Assembly (NCBI RefSeq): GCF_000091045.1
Contig: NC_006686.1
Span: 665,001-722,500 of the forward strand
DNA: 57,500 nucleotides
Source of the DNA: Cryptococcus deneoformans JEC21
Lineage: Eukaryota; Basidiomycota; Tremellomycetes; Tremellales; Cryptococcaceae
Direction of reading: 5' to 3'
The notes under the pieces were generated by a model. That model saw nothing but the letters and a program-made list of their open reading frames with translations. It was not told the origin of the DNA and made no database searches. This document shows, in pieces, positions 1-11,732 of this stretch (positions are counted from its first letter, which is position 1; each line of letters starts with the position of its first letter). The position numbers and the translations under genes are program-made.

Positions 1-583
1 TGGACTGGGATTGGGGATGATACCGGAGGGAGGCCTCGACTGGCGACTGATTCAGACATGCCATGCATTCGTTCGTTAATTGCCTGTTCGTTGCTGTTTC
101 AGCAGACAAAAGAGAAAGACAAAAAAGTGATGACATGTGCGCCAGGTGTCCCTGTGCCTGAGACGGCTCTGTTACAGAATGCACCGATTCCTTTTTGTGA
201 TTCGTGATTACACACACACCAATTATTCCGTCGGCCCAAGCGCTGCACACTGTACAGCCCACACACGGCCCAGAAACAATGCTCTTCCCCCGTGCCGTGT
301 GCCAGGACGTGTCCACCAAGGATCAGCGATCGGTGGAAGGCGTCCGTGCGTGACTCATCAGGCCGGAGCGAGGTGCGAGACGTCAGTGATGCAGATGCAC
401 AACAATCAATCCATAATAGGAATATCAGCAGATGGCGTATCCCACTATTTAAACAGCACAACCCCTTTCCTTCCACCTACTCATCCTTCAGCAGCATATC
501 CCCTCTCATCGCATTTGTAACATATACCTTGCCTATCCTCGTCCCATCACATATCTATTGACTTGCTCTGCCAGACACAGCAA
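1..583. promoter_or_regulatory. Upstream region of the first gene
   Basis: No convincing gene here. The short frames on both strands lack splice structure or family motifs. A TATA-like TATTTAAA at 446-453 lies about 130 nt before the ATG at 584 and could be the core promoter of the secreted protein gene downstream. The segment 470-580 is C/T-rich, as often seen in leaders of fungal genes. Confidence 0.4.
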
Positions 584-1146
584 CATGTTCTTCACATACC
601 TCGCCGTTGTATTCTTTTCTTCTCTGTCTCTTATACGAGGCTCTCAAGCTGCCCCCGCTGCGCACAAGTCGGAGATCCTCCAACCCAAAGCATTCATCAA
701 CCAAGGGACCCACGTCTATCCCCGGCTTGAATTTACCACTCGCTTCAGCACATGTATCCCTCCCGATACGGATGTTCGTATCAAATGGGAAGGCGGTAGT
801 GGACAAGGTGTGGAGTTGTACTACATCCCACAATGGCCAGGTCAAATTGAATATTTCGTAAGGTTCTTCGAGACAAGGGATTGCAACAGCTGACAGTGCG
901 AAAAATCACCAAGCCTAACGATATCGCCAAAACAAAGTCTCCCCAGTATGTCTGGCGTACGCCCAAAGTTGGAGAGTACCCCGAGGGCACCACATTGTAC
1001 GTACGATATCACGTAAGGACGTCTGCACGTCCCGCAAAAGCTGATCACGATCTGCTAGTATTGTGGGTATCAACGATGTCGTGCCCCATATTGGAGCCGA
1101 CTGGTACGACCTCACAGGTTTGTTGAAATTCGGCTGCAGCAGATAA
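584..1146 (+). CDS. Small secreted protein, possibly Kre9/Knh1-like beta-sandwich
   Basis: The start is the ATG at 584, because it opens a clear signal peptide (MFFTYLAVVFFSSLSLIRGS) followed by an Ala-rich likely cleavage site. Exon 1 runs to about 858, where a GTAAGG donor follows IEYF. A second exon encodes LTVRKITKPNDIAKTKSPQY and then WRTPKVGEYPEGTT. A GTACGT donor near 998 and a TAG acceptor near 1062 then lead into a last exon (IVGINDVV...GADWYDLTG) that stops at 1146. The pattern of a Trp-containing strand, a xxYPEGTTxxVGIND strand and alternating hydrophobics resembles the Ser/Thr-rich GPI-anchored Kre9/Knh1 domain seen in secreted fungal wall proteins; this is inference from pattern only. 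The first intron would be only about 32 nt with these ends, so that junction is uncertain. No GPI signal is visible. Confidence 0.55.
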
Positions 1147-1307
1147 TTTTTCTTTTTTTGGAGGTTCCTTCCTTATTTTCCACGGACAATTATTTCATGT
1201 CTATCATGTCTGTCATCGCAATAATGTAGTTCGGAAGGACCATGAGCTTATAATGAATATTGTAAAAGACAAAGATCATCGACTCTATTCTCCACTATCC
1301 CTCTTTA

Positions 1308-2286
1308 TTAACCTTCGTTTGGAACTGCGAAGTTGGAACTCCATAAATCCGATGTCCATTCTAGCTTGTCCCAGTTTTTGAGATGGATTATCTGAAATGT
1401 ATTGCTGTAAACATCTTCCAACTTGAACTCGTCCGTTGAGCCCCAACTATTCCTTGCCCAAATTGTCTTTGATCCATCATGTTTCACTGTACCATTGAAC
1501 ACCGCATAGTCGTGACTATCGCCCAGCTGAGGTGTGGTGATACCAAGGTCAGCAGAGCTAACAGTATTGAAGATGACAGGCGTGTTTTCGTTTGCGCGCG
1601 CCAAATCGTTCCAAAACTCATCAGCATCTGCATACTCGCTCGTCAAGTTTGACGCGGTGTCATAACCAGTGAGGATCTTGAGACCGATAGTTGCTGATCC
1701 AGCAGTGGAGTCGTAGGTTCCGTTGGGTAGTATACCCGCGAAACTAACTTGAGTCCCAAGCAATTTGGTTGCTTGTGAGAGGGCATCGTGCCACCAGTTC
1801 CCGTCCGGATGATCTTCTGTCTGGCTTTTATTGGCGACCGTAGCAATCTCAATAACGGGCTCAAGGGTGTCGGGGTTCCAAACTTGAACTTGGACAGTCC
1901 CATCTTGTGGCCATGATACATTGGCCATGGGTGCACCATTGCCATAGCGTATCATGTTCTCTACCCAGTATTGTGAAGAGATAAGGACTGCAAGGGTACA
2001 TGCGTCAAACCAACAGTTGAGTATTTTCACTATCGAGATATAAGTGTGAGCACTACTACGTTACGGCTGAAGATGTTGATTTACCTTGCTTGACGTCAGT
2101 GACTACTGGGCCTGTTCCATTCCACAGCCCAATATAATCTCGCTTTTCCAGGCTTCTCTCTTCCACCATCGGCAAGGAAAACGCTTTTCGCGATCTATCT
2201 CAGCAATACACAAAAGAGCCAACGCCGCTGTACTTACCAGCACTCAGAAATGCAGTGCCACACAGGATTTGCAAAAATGGACGCAT
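1308..2286 (-). CDS. Secreted calpain-like cysteine peptidase
   Basis: Three exons join in frame: 2286-2238, 2198-2085 and 2029-1308, giving 294 residues. Exon 1 is a signal peptide (MRPFLQILCGTAFLSA), which fixes the start at 2286. The mature part carries the calpain (peptidase C2) active-site pattern: VKQVKILNCWFDACTLA matches the Q-x-x-x-(D/N)-C-W-F cysteine block, LGDSHDYAVFNGT has the catalytic His, and IWARNSWGS has the catalytic Asn. The usual LGDCWF is NCWF here. Calpains are normally large cytosolic proteins with C2-like or EF-hand domains; this one is a bare protease core behind a signal peptide, with NGT/NKS/NVS/NLT sites that could be N-glycosylated. It is convergent with the small secreted protein gene at 584-1146. 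The substrate is unknown. The triad residues are read directly; activity is inferred. Confidence 0.75.
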
Positions 2287-2711
2287 TTTGCAAAGACAAA
2301 AGGCTAGGCAACGAAAACAAAAACAAAAACGTCGAGGTGGGCAATCCAACCTGAAATTAGCTTCTGGCTCGATTCTGATGAAGAGAAAGCGAGAACGGTT
2401 GGTGGCTACTATCAGTGGATGGCTGTCCTCTGAAGGTAAGTAGGGTAATGGAGATGAACGACGACGCATAACAGAAATGGTATAGACACTGCCGTCTTCA
2501 CAAACCCTCTACAAAGGATTTAAAAGGTCAGCAACTGAGACTCAGAAGGGAAAGTGATAAAAGGAAGGTGCTTCCGCCGAGTTTTTGATAGCTTGAGGGG
2601 CTAATAAAGCGAAAGGATCAGTATAATTGTCTGCAAATGGCGACCGTTTGCTTATGCACCAGAGCCCCATAGCATGTTATCGTTGCATAAAGGCAACAAG
2701 ATCGCCGCTCA
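2287..2711. other. Intergenic gap
   Basis: About 425 nt between the start of the calpain-like gene and the stop of the pseudouridine synthase gene, both on the minus strand. It must hold the promoter of the former and the 3' end of the latter. A purine-rich stretch (AAACAAAAACAAAAACG) lies near 2312-2330. I see no further gene. Confidence 0.5.
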
Positions 2712-4803
2712 CTAATCTTGCACTGAACCTTCTGCAAGGGCGACGGGCGTCAGCGCCTTCTCTTCTAAATTACTGGACAGATCAGAATCTGCCTTCTTTG
2801 CGGCTTTGGCTTCCATCTTACGCCTATCTTCCTCCAATGCATTGGGTAAAATTGCCCCTTCCTCCCACCCTCTCCAATCGCCATCCCAATCTGCACTAGC
2901 CCATCTCGGCATCGGCGTCTCCCAAGTCCCTAATTGTTCGGTTGTATACCGAAGGGCATGTAAATAGATGAACAAAGTCTCTGGATCAGGATCGTCGGGG
3001 ACGGGAACATAACATTCGGTGCAAAACCCCGGGGGAAGATAAACGGGTGGTTTCAGGGGAGAAGGGGTGTCATCAGGAAGTGGATCGGGGAGCTTGAGAG
3101 CTTCTTGACGACCAGCGAGACGAGGGACAACCTGAGGAGTAGACGACTTGGACTCGGACTCAAGGTCTTCTTGGGCCTTTTTTGCGGAAAATATAACCTC
3201 AGACCACCTGCAATTACCCATTAGAGACTCTTTTTTTTTCGTCTACACAGTCGTAGTCGCAGTGGCTCACCTGATCCAGTCCTCGGCGTCATCTTTCTGC
3301 CTTCTCAACTTGGCGATGATTTCTCTAGCCTGATTACTCAGTCTAATGGGGCTATTGAGATCGATGTTATCGTATTCTCGGTTAGTATCAATATTTTGAG
3401 GAGTTGAGGTGCCGGCACGAGCCTTGAGAGCATCGGCTTGAGAAATACCATTGGTAGAAGGGGTGAGGTCAACACCGCCTTTCCCCAGGGAAGGGCCCCA
3501 AACAGACGGGACACCGTAAAGTGGATCATTAGCTATAGGGTGGCCAAGGTATTGAAGATGGACACGGATTTGATGAGCTACCTTGGAGGTCAGATAATCC
3601 ATCTACAGCGAGGAAATAGGTAAACTTACTTCGGCCGGTCTGGGGGCGACCTACACATTATACCGTTAGGTCTAATCGAGTCATGCACAGCTGTTATATC
3701 AACACTTACAACGGACGACACTCTGATCTCTCACTGGGTCGTATGCTATCCTGTTAAAGATGGTCACCGCATCCTGTGACTGTTTAGACAAATAACTCGT
3801 TTTTTTTGGAGGCAGGACTGACCTTTCCTTCGGGAGTGATGATAACCAAACCCATTTGACGATCGACCGTCATCATGGGTTTATCGACGGTAATTTCTTC
3901 CCTGAGTACAACTTGATGAGCGTAAAGGGGTTGATGGGGAATAGTGGCACTTACTTGGGGAACTTGCCCTTTACTCTAGCGACATACTCCTTCTTCACTT
4001 TTCCTTCCACAAATTCGCGCGCTAGTTTACTGGCCGCCTTGCCCGATAGAGCAAGGATCATCAGGCCGGAAGTCAACCGATCCAGACGATTCACAGCTAT
4101 AGCGACCATATCAGTCTTATTCAGGCGAGGCACGAAAAGGAGGCTTACAATAACACTTGAGACCGTAGTCGGACTCCATCATCTCTAATACGGTATGTTT
4201 GAAGTATCTTCCAGCGGCGTGTACAGGCTGGTCTCCGTCAATTTAATGGGACGATATTGCCATGTATATACTCACTAAGCTGCCTGGCTTGGAGATGACT
4301 ATGAACTCTCGTTCTCGGTCGATATGAAGAACCAAGATAGGATCATTGGTCACAGGAGGTTCATGTCTATGAACTGTATTGCTGCAGGCCACGGATGTTA
4401 GTGACTTCATCTTGTTATAGATAAGTGCTTACTCTATACGGTCACCATTACGAAGAATGAGGTCTGGTTGTGCGACCACTCCGTTCACTCTAGTCACACC
4501 GGATTCAAGAGCGTGCCTCTACGATACATGTTGAGCATTCGTGGAGGAAGGTGAATATAGATGGACTTACGTAGTACTCCATGGAGCGATCTCTGAACTC
4601 TGTGGTGATAACCTCGAGAAGTTGGCGTCCGATCCACCTTTGTACACGAGAGTCAGGAGCCTGTGGGAATTGCTAGAGCTCGATCGAGCCTACCTCTGCT
4701 TTACGAAAGTCTTGTACGGCCACCAGTAGGATTTGATGTAGCGAAGGCGGGGGTTCATTCCTCGAGGATACATGTTTGACGATGAAGCAGCTGGGTCTGG
4801 CAT
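2712..4803 (-). CDS. tRNA pseudouridine-32 synthase, Pus9/Rib2 type (RluA family)
   Basis: A multi-exon minus-strand gene. The start at 4803 gives [18 protein letters not shown] followed by [19 protein letters not shown], the N-terminal block typical of fungal Rib2/Pus9. Then come an S4-like stretch ([10 protein letters not shown]...RVNGV), the RluA catalytic motif [11 protein letters not shown] (complement of about 4060-4105) with the catalytic Asp, the [10 protein letters not shown] strand, and [20 protein letters not shown] (3540-3650), the conserved C-terminal RluA signature. The RTH join fits a splice with acceptor CCAAGGTAG. The C-terminal tail (2712-3209) is acidic and Lys-rich and ends in VQD. 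Such enzymes isomerise uridine 32 of cytosolic or mitochondrial tRNAs. Rib2 proteins also carry a deaminase domain for riboflavin synthesis; I do not see one, so a Pus9-like role is favoured. It shares a short divergent promoter with the HIT-finger gene. Confidence 0.85.
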
Positions 4804-5000
4804 GCTGCAGACGGGTGAGGCGAGGGGAGGAAGGAGGAGACGGCAGGAGAATGTCAAGTATCTGTATACATTATTGCAAACTCAATTTGTTGCCCAGAAA
4901 AAAAGAAAAAAGATTGGGGCTCCGCATTTCCCGAACAACATAAATAACAAAACAGAAGAAACCACCAAAATATTCAACTCTTTCCAGAGCATAGCACACC
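4804..5000. promoter_or_regulatory. Short bidirectional promoter
   Basis: Only 197 nt separate the start codons of the pseudouridine synthase (minus, 4803) and the HIT-finger gene (plus, 5001). The segment holds G/A-rich (4815-4850) and A-rich (4898-4975) blocks. Both products act in RNA metabolism, so shared control is plausible but inferred. Confidence 0.6.
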
Positions 5001-5951
5001 ATGCCCAAAAACGCAGCGCAGAACGAGAAGACTTGCGCAGTATGCTCACAACACCCTCCAAAGTACCGCTGCTCCTCTTGCCTCCTTAGATAGTCAGTCA
5101 TCTCTCCCACCCCTTCCTCCTCCATGCTGACCCCTACCTTCTCAGCTGCTCCGTTTCATGCTACAAAACCCACAAGAGTAAGCCCACTTATTTTACCATC
5201 ACCACTGCAACTAACTCCCCACGAGCTCAATGCAATGCCACCGCTCAACAACCGTCTACCGTACACCCCACCGAGCCACTGGGATCAGAAATCGGCATTC
5301 TATCGCAGGCGGCTGAAGGAGCTGCCCCTGAACACGGGTTAAACAGAGAAGGACATTCCACGAATAATGCCTCTCTCAGACCACTGACTTCGCTCAACTG
5401 GCCCCCAGAGCCTGATCCTGGCCTCTTCACAGATCCGTTATTGAAAGATGACCCAAAACCTCTCCGGCACGAGGAGCTTTTACGCATCGGTATGTCTTCG
5501 GCTTTTGACACCTGCGCAAATCTAGTACTTACCATGTCCAGCCCAATCAACCTCCCTCCGTGCTCTTCTGGTCGATCAAACCCTCATTTCTATCCTCCAA
5601 CTACTAGATACTCTTCCACCGCCTGCACGCCACTCTGCACTCTCGAAGCTGTTGGGATTCGACCCTCAATCTCTTTCAAATACGTCCAACACTCTCATAA
5701 ATGGGCGGGATTCTCCACCTCCCCTTGACGAGCTTCTTGGTGCGCTAGCACGAGGCGTGGGAGACACTGCGGAAGAAGCGGTTCAAGATGGAGGATGGTG
5801 GCTCAATGGTCCCAAAAATAAAGTATGGATTACGGAAAGAGAAAAAAAGTTAATGAGGCTTTTCGCTGGGAGCGTCTGTTTGGCTATTGATGGCAAGATT
5901 GAAGATGGGGACCTGGTTTGGGGACAGGGAGAGCTTGCTTGGGATGTTTGA
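5001..5951 (+). CDS. HIT-type zinc-finger protein (Hit1/ZNHIT3-like snoRNP assembly factor)
   Basis: Exons are 5001-5092, 5146-5177, about 5226-5490 and about 5553-5951. The first junction completes the HIT finger: CAVCSQHPPKYRCSSCLLRY then CSVSCYKTHK, the C-x2-C...C-x2-C-x3-YC-x3-C-x3-H pattern with all eight ligands. The rest is typical of Hit1/ZNHIT3: a Pro/Ser-rich linker (NWPPEPDPGLFTDPL), then a helical C-terminal half with LLGALARGVGDTAEEAVQDGG and ITEREKKLMRLFAGS. In yeast and human, Hit1/ZNHIT3 works with Rsa1/NUFIP in box C/D snoRNP assembly in the nucleus. The protein is about 260 residues, a little longer than yeast Hit1. Family membership is clear from the finger; the snoRNP role is inferred. 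Confidence 0.85.
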
Positions 5952-6410
5952 TGTTTTAATATATCCATTATAACACTCCTTCATCCTTATTCCTTACATA
6001 GATTCTCACCACTGTTGTACCTTTAGGATAGAACACATTCATCAAGATCATGTCCCTTGTTGTTGTATGGGATGGCTTCTATTGCATGAGCTAACGTAAA
6101 ACGTATAGGAATCTGCTGAGCCTTAATCACGACCCTCATTTGATAATTTTATGCAAGTTAATGAGGAAGACAGTGGAGTATCAAAGTGAAAAAAAGAGCC
6201 GTCATGTAGAAGAGGTGCTCTATTAATTAAGGCGTGCGAACGCAAGTGTATAAAAAGTGTGTATAAAATACAATTATTGTGGAAAAAATTGAAGATTTAT
6301 GGATATATATGGTTGATGAATGAAAACATTGTAAATGTCCTTGAGTACTGAGGCACGCAAGCCCTACTTCAGACCCGACAGGATCTGTACCGCTCAGGCG
6401 AGCATTAAGC
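5952..6410. other. Convergent 3' intergenic region
   Basis: 459 nt between two convergent stop codons. It is AT-rich and contains several ATTAAT and TATATA stretches that suit cleavage and polyadenylation in both directions. No coding signal seen. Confidence 0.5.
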
Positions 6411-9400
6411 TCAAACGGCAATGATTGGAGACGAGGTCGGGTCCACTTTGATTGCCAAAACAGTCTCATCTGAACCCTCCCTCTGCGGCGGGATCTGGCC
6501 CCCTAGCAGTTGCGAATCCCTGCTCTCTTTTCCCATTCTAAGATTTTCGTCGCTTAAGGCTTCGGATTCAGAGACCGAGGTGACCGGTGTGACATTGCTG
6601 TTGTGTGAAGCATGGCTATGCATATAAGACAGCTGCGAATCACCAGAAGTCGAAGGAGTGACCGGCATGGGTGCAGGGGAGGAGAATTCGAGGTGGGTCC
6701 CCGAGTTTGCAGCAGTTGCAGTTGAGAATGGGATAACACGGGAGATTTGGTCATCACCGTGTATGTGCTCCAAAGGGGAGGCGTTGTGCTCAATAGGGAA
6801 TGGGTCGGGCGCCTCTGAGAATGAAGATTGATCAAGGATCTTGTTCCCTAAGGTTCCTTCGGTTGAAATAGGCTTTCGAGGGATCTGATGACGGCCGGAC
6901 GATGGGGACGATGAGGGCGATGACATAAGAGTTGAATTTGGCCGCACAGTTCGGGGTGATTCACCTGCAATGACTTCGGAAGTCTCCTCCGACACTGTAT
7001 CAGTACGTCTATGGATTGATGAGTCTGAGGCTACAGCCATCAATGACGTTTGTCTAGGTGGAGGGGCAATGAGGCCATCTTTCTCAGGCCTTAATTTCAA
7101 TGAACCGTCAGCCTCTTGCTTTTCATACCCGGTTTTACCCGCCTCGTGACGGTCGGCGACTGCAGTGAAGCGACGTTCTCGTTGAGAAGGCATTGGCGAA
7201 ACTCCCTCTTTATCGCCGGCAGAATAAGAAAATCTCTTCTTGATTGTGCCAAAGAATGATCTCTTTAACTTGACTTCTGGCTTTTTACTGTTGTCGCCTT
7301 GCTCTTCACCCGTCCTGAACGATGGGGGGGATTGCCCGGCAGGCGTAGAAGAAGGAGAAGATTGGCCAGATTCCGATGCTTCCGGCCGGGCGGTTGAAAG
7401 CTTATTCACATTGAGCATTGATCGCATAACAGGAAAAGATGTGGTGGATGACGAAGTGATGGCAGGTGCTGGCTTAGACGTCGTCGTAGATGCATCGACC
7501 TCGTCCCTTTGTGCCTCAGCTCGAGAGGAGGCCACAGCAGGTTCAGTTTCTGCCTTGCGTAAAGCTGACGACGCTGGTTTTCGCAAAAAACCGTTCTTTT
7601 TCTCCTTTTTTTCAGCTTTTCTCTTGACCTTTTCTTCCTTTTCCTTCCGCTTGATCTCTATCTTTTTCCTCTGCTCTTCTTCTCGTTGCTGCTGCTTTCT
7701 GGCAAGTTCTTGCCTCATCTGTTCAGCCCTTGCACGAGCAGCAGCCTGAGCCTCAGCCTTCCGTTGGGCTTTAGCGTCTTTGGCAAGCTGTTTCTTCGAT
7801 TTTTTGTTGGTAAGGGGTGGCGTAGCAGATTCGGTCGCAAGAGGACCAGCAGGAATCGACATTTCGAAGGTTGAGGGTTTGTTGATCGCATTGGCAGCAT
7901 TTTCTATAGGATACTGGACAGGGGTGTTGCCATTGACCTTAGAATCTTCAGCAGTATCCCCTGCTGCAGTTGACATAACATCCTGGGCGTGAGTTTGCTG
8001 GCTCAATGGACTAGGATTGGGAGAAGACCTCTGCATCGCACCGGAAACTAGCGAGGACTGCGTGGCAGCACCATGAAGGTTTATGGCGGGGGGCAAAGCC
8101 CCGTCTGGAACTTGCGAATGAGCCTTACCACGGGGTTCAGATAGATGTACATCTGCTTGATTGGATGTCAAAGGAGGGGCGGTCAGGTTGGAAGATGTTG
8201 TCGCCGCGGAAGAAGTCAAATACGGTCTACCATAATTCTTCAATGTCATCTGTCAGCAAGGGCCAAGCGTGTCCTCGATCGTAGGAAAGACTCACTTCTC
8301 CACCATCCAAACTCCATCTGCCCATACCGGCACTTCTCGCCAAAGGCGCTCTGGTCCTGCTGATTGAGCTATCTACATATGAAGTCCTTCGTTTGTCATT
8401 TGATATGGACCCCGCTGGGCTCGCTACGCCCCCTATAGTTGCCGCGACGGCGTACCCTCCTTCTCTTGGTGCAAGGCTGTTGATAAAATCCTTGGAATAG
8501 AAGGACGCAGGAGGTCCTGATTTAGAGTGTCCAAGAGCAGGATACGACTTATTCGGGGTGATAGCCTGATGGGAGGACAGTGACGTTGAAGAAGAGTGGG
8601 CCGACGAGAGCATGTTAATCTTATGAGGGGCAACAGGTGAAACAGGCAATGACTGCGCCCCTGGCTTTATTTTACCCTTGGTCAAAGTTGAAGTAGAGAT
8701 ATCTGCCGCAGAAGTGCGACGAGAACTTCGTCGTATGGATAAACGTTTGGTGCTATTCTGGATGCTCGTAAAAGACTTGTTTCGTACCGGCCGATACAAC
8801 AACTCCTCTGGAGGGGGTCCAGGCGGCCCTGTAACATGTCAGATTGGTTTCTACGAGTTGTATTCGACAGAAGAAACGCACATATAACCTCACTCGGCAA
8901 ACCTGTGTGATATACGGGGTCCGTGTCGGCAATTGTACTCAGTCTTCGTACTGTGTCCAAAGGTCTCTCAGCAGCGGTCCTCATGGGATTGCTCATATCT
9001 GGCACCTCTTCTTGTCCCAGGGTCCATAGCTCCTCACTCGTCAAGCTATTCAGGTCTTGCGAACTGACTGTCGAGCTTCTGGCCGAATTTGCGCCTTCTG
9101 CGACTCGCCTGCGGAAAGCTGGGTTGGGAAGGGCAAGGTCATCTCCCAATGAGAGAGAGGACCCTTCTGAAGATTCATGGGATACCACGGAAGAGAGGGT
9201 GGTGGCTGGTGGACGAGTAGCGGCAATCGTCATTGCTAAGTTGGGATGTCTTCTGGAAGGAGGTGCTGTACGAGAAGATGTAGGAGATGTGGACTGTGCA
9301 CTGTGCACGCTCTCTGCAGGGGATCGGGCGGCTCGTGGGCTGGTGTTTTGAGTGCCTGTGTGATCTCCTGCGGACTTGAGCGAGTTGTTTGTGCTGGAAG

Positions 9401-10838
9401 CCGAAAGTTGTCGCTGGTGCTCCGAGGATATGGATGGACGTCTATTGATACTAGAACGGCGCTTCCACGCAGGAGGAGGCGAGTCTGGGTCACCTGACAG
9501 CCTGCTGTGCAGAGTGTTGACGGGCGACGGAGGACCTGGCGAACGGACTTGGAGAGATGATGTGCGGAGGGGTGCGAGTGCGAGCTCGTATGGGTTTTCA
9601 GCTACCTCTGTGGGTGAGGGAGATTGATTCTATGGGGACAAAATAGGGGGAAAATCAAGTCAGCTCAGTGGGAAACATTCGGGTGGCAGATGAGATAAGA
9701 GGCGTGCTGCGGACGAACAGGAAGAAAGAAGCCGGCTGCGGGGAAATAAGATTTGGGATTAGACGTGCCGCCAACGATATAGTATAGGCTGTAAGGAGCG
9801 TATATATGTATATTTCTGGTGCGTAGTTGTTTGTAGGTGTGTGGCTACAAGAGGCGAGGAGCGAAAATAAAAGCACAGGGGCCAAAAAGAGGAAAGATTG
9901 TTTTTCACTCTGGCAAAGAAGCGACTGACGAAGTGGCCTGATTGCAAAGAACGATCTAAAAGGGTAATAATGGCTGAAGGAACAAGGGATACGGAGAATA
10001 ATGAGGAAACACGTCTGGCGTCTGGTAAGAGTTAAAAGAGAAGAACGTATGCGCAGAACGCCAACTGAGCCAGCAATGCATAGCAAGTAGAATTAGCCAG
10101 TAGCCAGTAGCCAGTAGATGGCCAGTGGTACACAGCGTGGCCATACAGCTGGGCATTGGACATGCGGGAGTCCATCGAACTCGATCAGAGCGCTAGGTTG
10201 GCATCGCTCGAAAGCGCTTACAACCCTTAACACAGGGATGCGAAACAAGTTTCACCCTGCGCGTACCGTGGGGAGCCGATGATGGACTATGACCTATGAT
10301 GGTCTGCCAGTATGTAGAATGTAGACATAACAAAGCGATTTAAACGATAGATTGATAGTATGCGGTAGGTAAAGAGTGGAAAGACGATGCCTAGGCGCAA
10401 AAGTAGTGGGAAGGGAACACTCACCTCCTCCCACGGTTGCAGCTGGTCTGTGTACACCGCCATTAGGAAGATTGGCAGTACTTGTTTTGATACCCTTCTT
10501 CCCTATTATATTTTGAGAAAATAAGCTACTAGAGATTCGGAACAGTTGTCGAGACGCCTTGTACAGTGTACCGGGACAATGGCTACCGTGCTCTTTTGGT
10601 AAGACCTCTCGCGGTTGAACAGGAGACGGAGGCTCTGCCGGTGCCGAATACGGAATGGGAGGCCAGAAGACGATGTTTACTAAGTTGAACGTTATTATAG
10701 GGTGATAAAGAACGAAATGCGCACGAATAGAGATGCATTGAGAAAGAGATATATGTAAATTATGAGAATTGTTCGTACCTGCCAACCGTTCACCTGAGAA
10801 GCCACAGAAGTCAGCAGGCAGAGAGGCCTCTTGATACT
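6411..10838 (-). CDS. Long Ser-rich, coiled-coil protein of unknown function
   Basis: Exons that keep frame are 10838-10779, 10679-10425, 9607-8903, 8828-8296 and 8249-6411, about 1,130 codons; the start exon further upstream was not found. N-terminal blocks include DFCGFSGERLAV and NIVFWPPIPYSAP. They are followed by Ser/Pro-rich low complexity (SRLSGDPDSPPPAWKRRSS), a segment with EELLYRPVRNKSFTSI, and a strongly charged Lys/Glu/Arg coiled coil at about 7560-7800 (QRKAEAQAAARARAEQMRQE onward). The C-terminal third is Ser/Thr-rich with a basic stretch KLKRSFFGTIKKRFSYSAGD. No enzymatic domain is recognised; many RRSS/RRPS motifs suggest phosphorylation by basophilic kinases. The intron 9608-10424 is 817 nt, very long for this genome, so the two upstream exons could belong to an alternative transcript. 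A signalling or scaffold role is a guess. Confidence 0.7.
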
Positions 10839-11732
10839 CTTGAGGTTTGAACGATGATTACACTTAAAAAAGCTCCGCGAACCGCAAGTATCCGAAATTC
10901 TGACCCGGGCGGCCGGTGAGAAGGGGATTTAGAGAGTAGAGCTTGAGCTTAGTTAGAGGCAAAATCGCAGAACCCGGTAACAGATCCAATTAATACGTGG
11001 TGGACAAAACCCTTGGCCCTTGGCTCTGACGTCAGCCTGCCTGTTTCATGACGAGGGACGAGGGACGAGGGACGACGAGAGTTTCATTTATTTTGTTCTC
11101 CGGCGTGCAGCAGTGCTCCTCGGCGCTCGGCGCTTGCTGCGGCCCCTGTTTGTTATTATTTAGGTGAAGTGTTCATTTTCTGTATTGATGAATTATAATA
11201 CCACAGTTGACGTGCCAGCCAAGCAGCTGTAAGTATGCGTCCACAGTGTGAGTGGTGATACTGAAGAAGAAGATGGAAATAAGCAACATAGACAAACACT
11301 AATGACTGATGAGGAGGCTGGCGCCGGCTCCGGTTAACTACTAGCCACCGCTACTACTGCTATCCATATTCTTGAAGACCGTTGAGAATACAAACCCATT
11401 CTCAATGAGTGGATGCAAGAAGTAATGAGTAAGAATTTTAGATCCTTATTACTACTAGACTAGCAAATGGAAATATGGTCGATACAACATGATAAATATA
11501 TGATTAATAACTGATGGCCGGCGCTGTAGGGGGGGAGTGCCACATAGATCAAAGGCCGAGGATTAGAAGCGGAGGTAGCCGAGCGGAACTGGAAGTTCGC
11601 GCTACGGCGCGTCGAGGAGATGGTGCTCGCTGCGTGGCAGTCAAGAAGACCAGGCAGGGAATAGTGTTGGTAACAACTTCCATCTTTTCATTCCCCATCT
11701 TCGTCTCATCTCTTCCCACAAAACATCCCACA
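10839..11732. promoter_or_regulatory. Divergent promoter region of the Ser-rich gene and SEC7
   Basis: About 890 nt between the last supported exon of the minus-strand gene and the SEC7 ATG. It probably still holds the first exon of the Ser-rich gene, which I could not place. A short tandem repeat of GACGAGG lies at 11050-11079. A C/T-rich leader (11680-11730) precedes SEC7. Confidence 0.5.
11050..11079. repeat. Short tandem repeat (GACGAGG)n
   Basis: Four imperfect copies of a 7-nt unit, the last one degenerate (GACGACGAG), in the intergenic region upstream of SEC7. Probably a simple minisatellite. Confidence 0.7.

Noticed and set aside
7240..7749. 169-codon plus-strand open frame rich in Ser and Phe
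   Set aside because: Antisense of the Lys/Glu coiled coil of the Ser-rich gene.
9655..10086. 143-codon minus-strand frame in the long intron
   Set aside because: No initiating ATG that fits and no junction that keeps frame with the flanking exons.
11565..11640. tRNA-like A-box (GGTAGCCGAGCGG) upstream of SEC7
   Set aside because: No matching B-box (GGTTCGANTCC) downstream and no acceptor-stem pairing that I could find.
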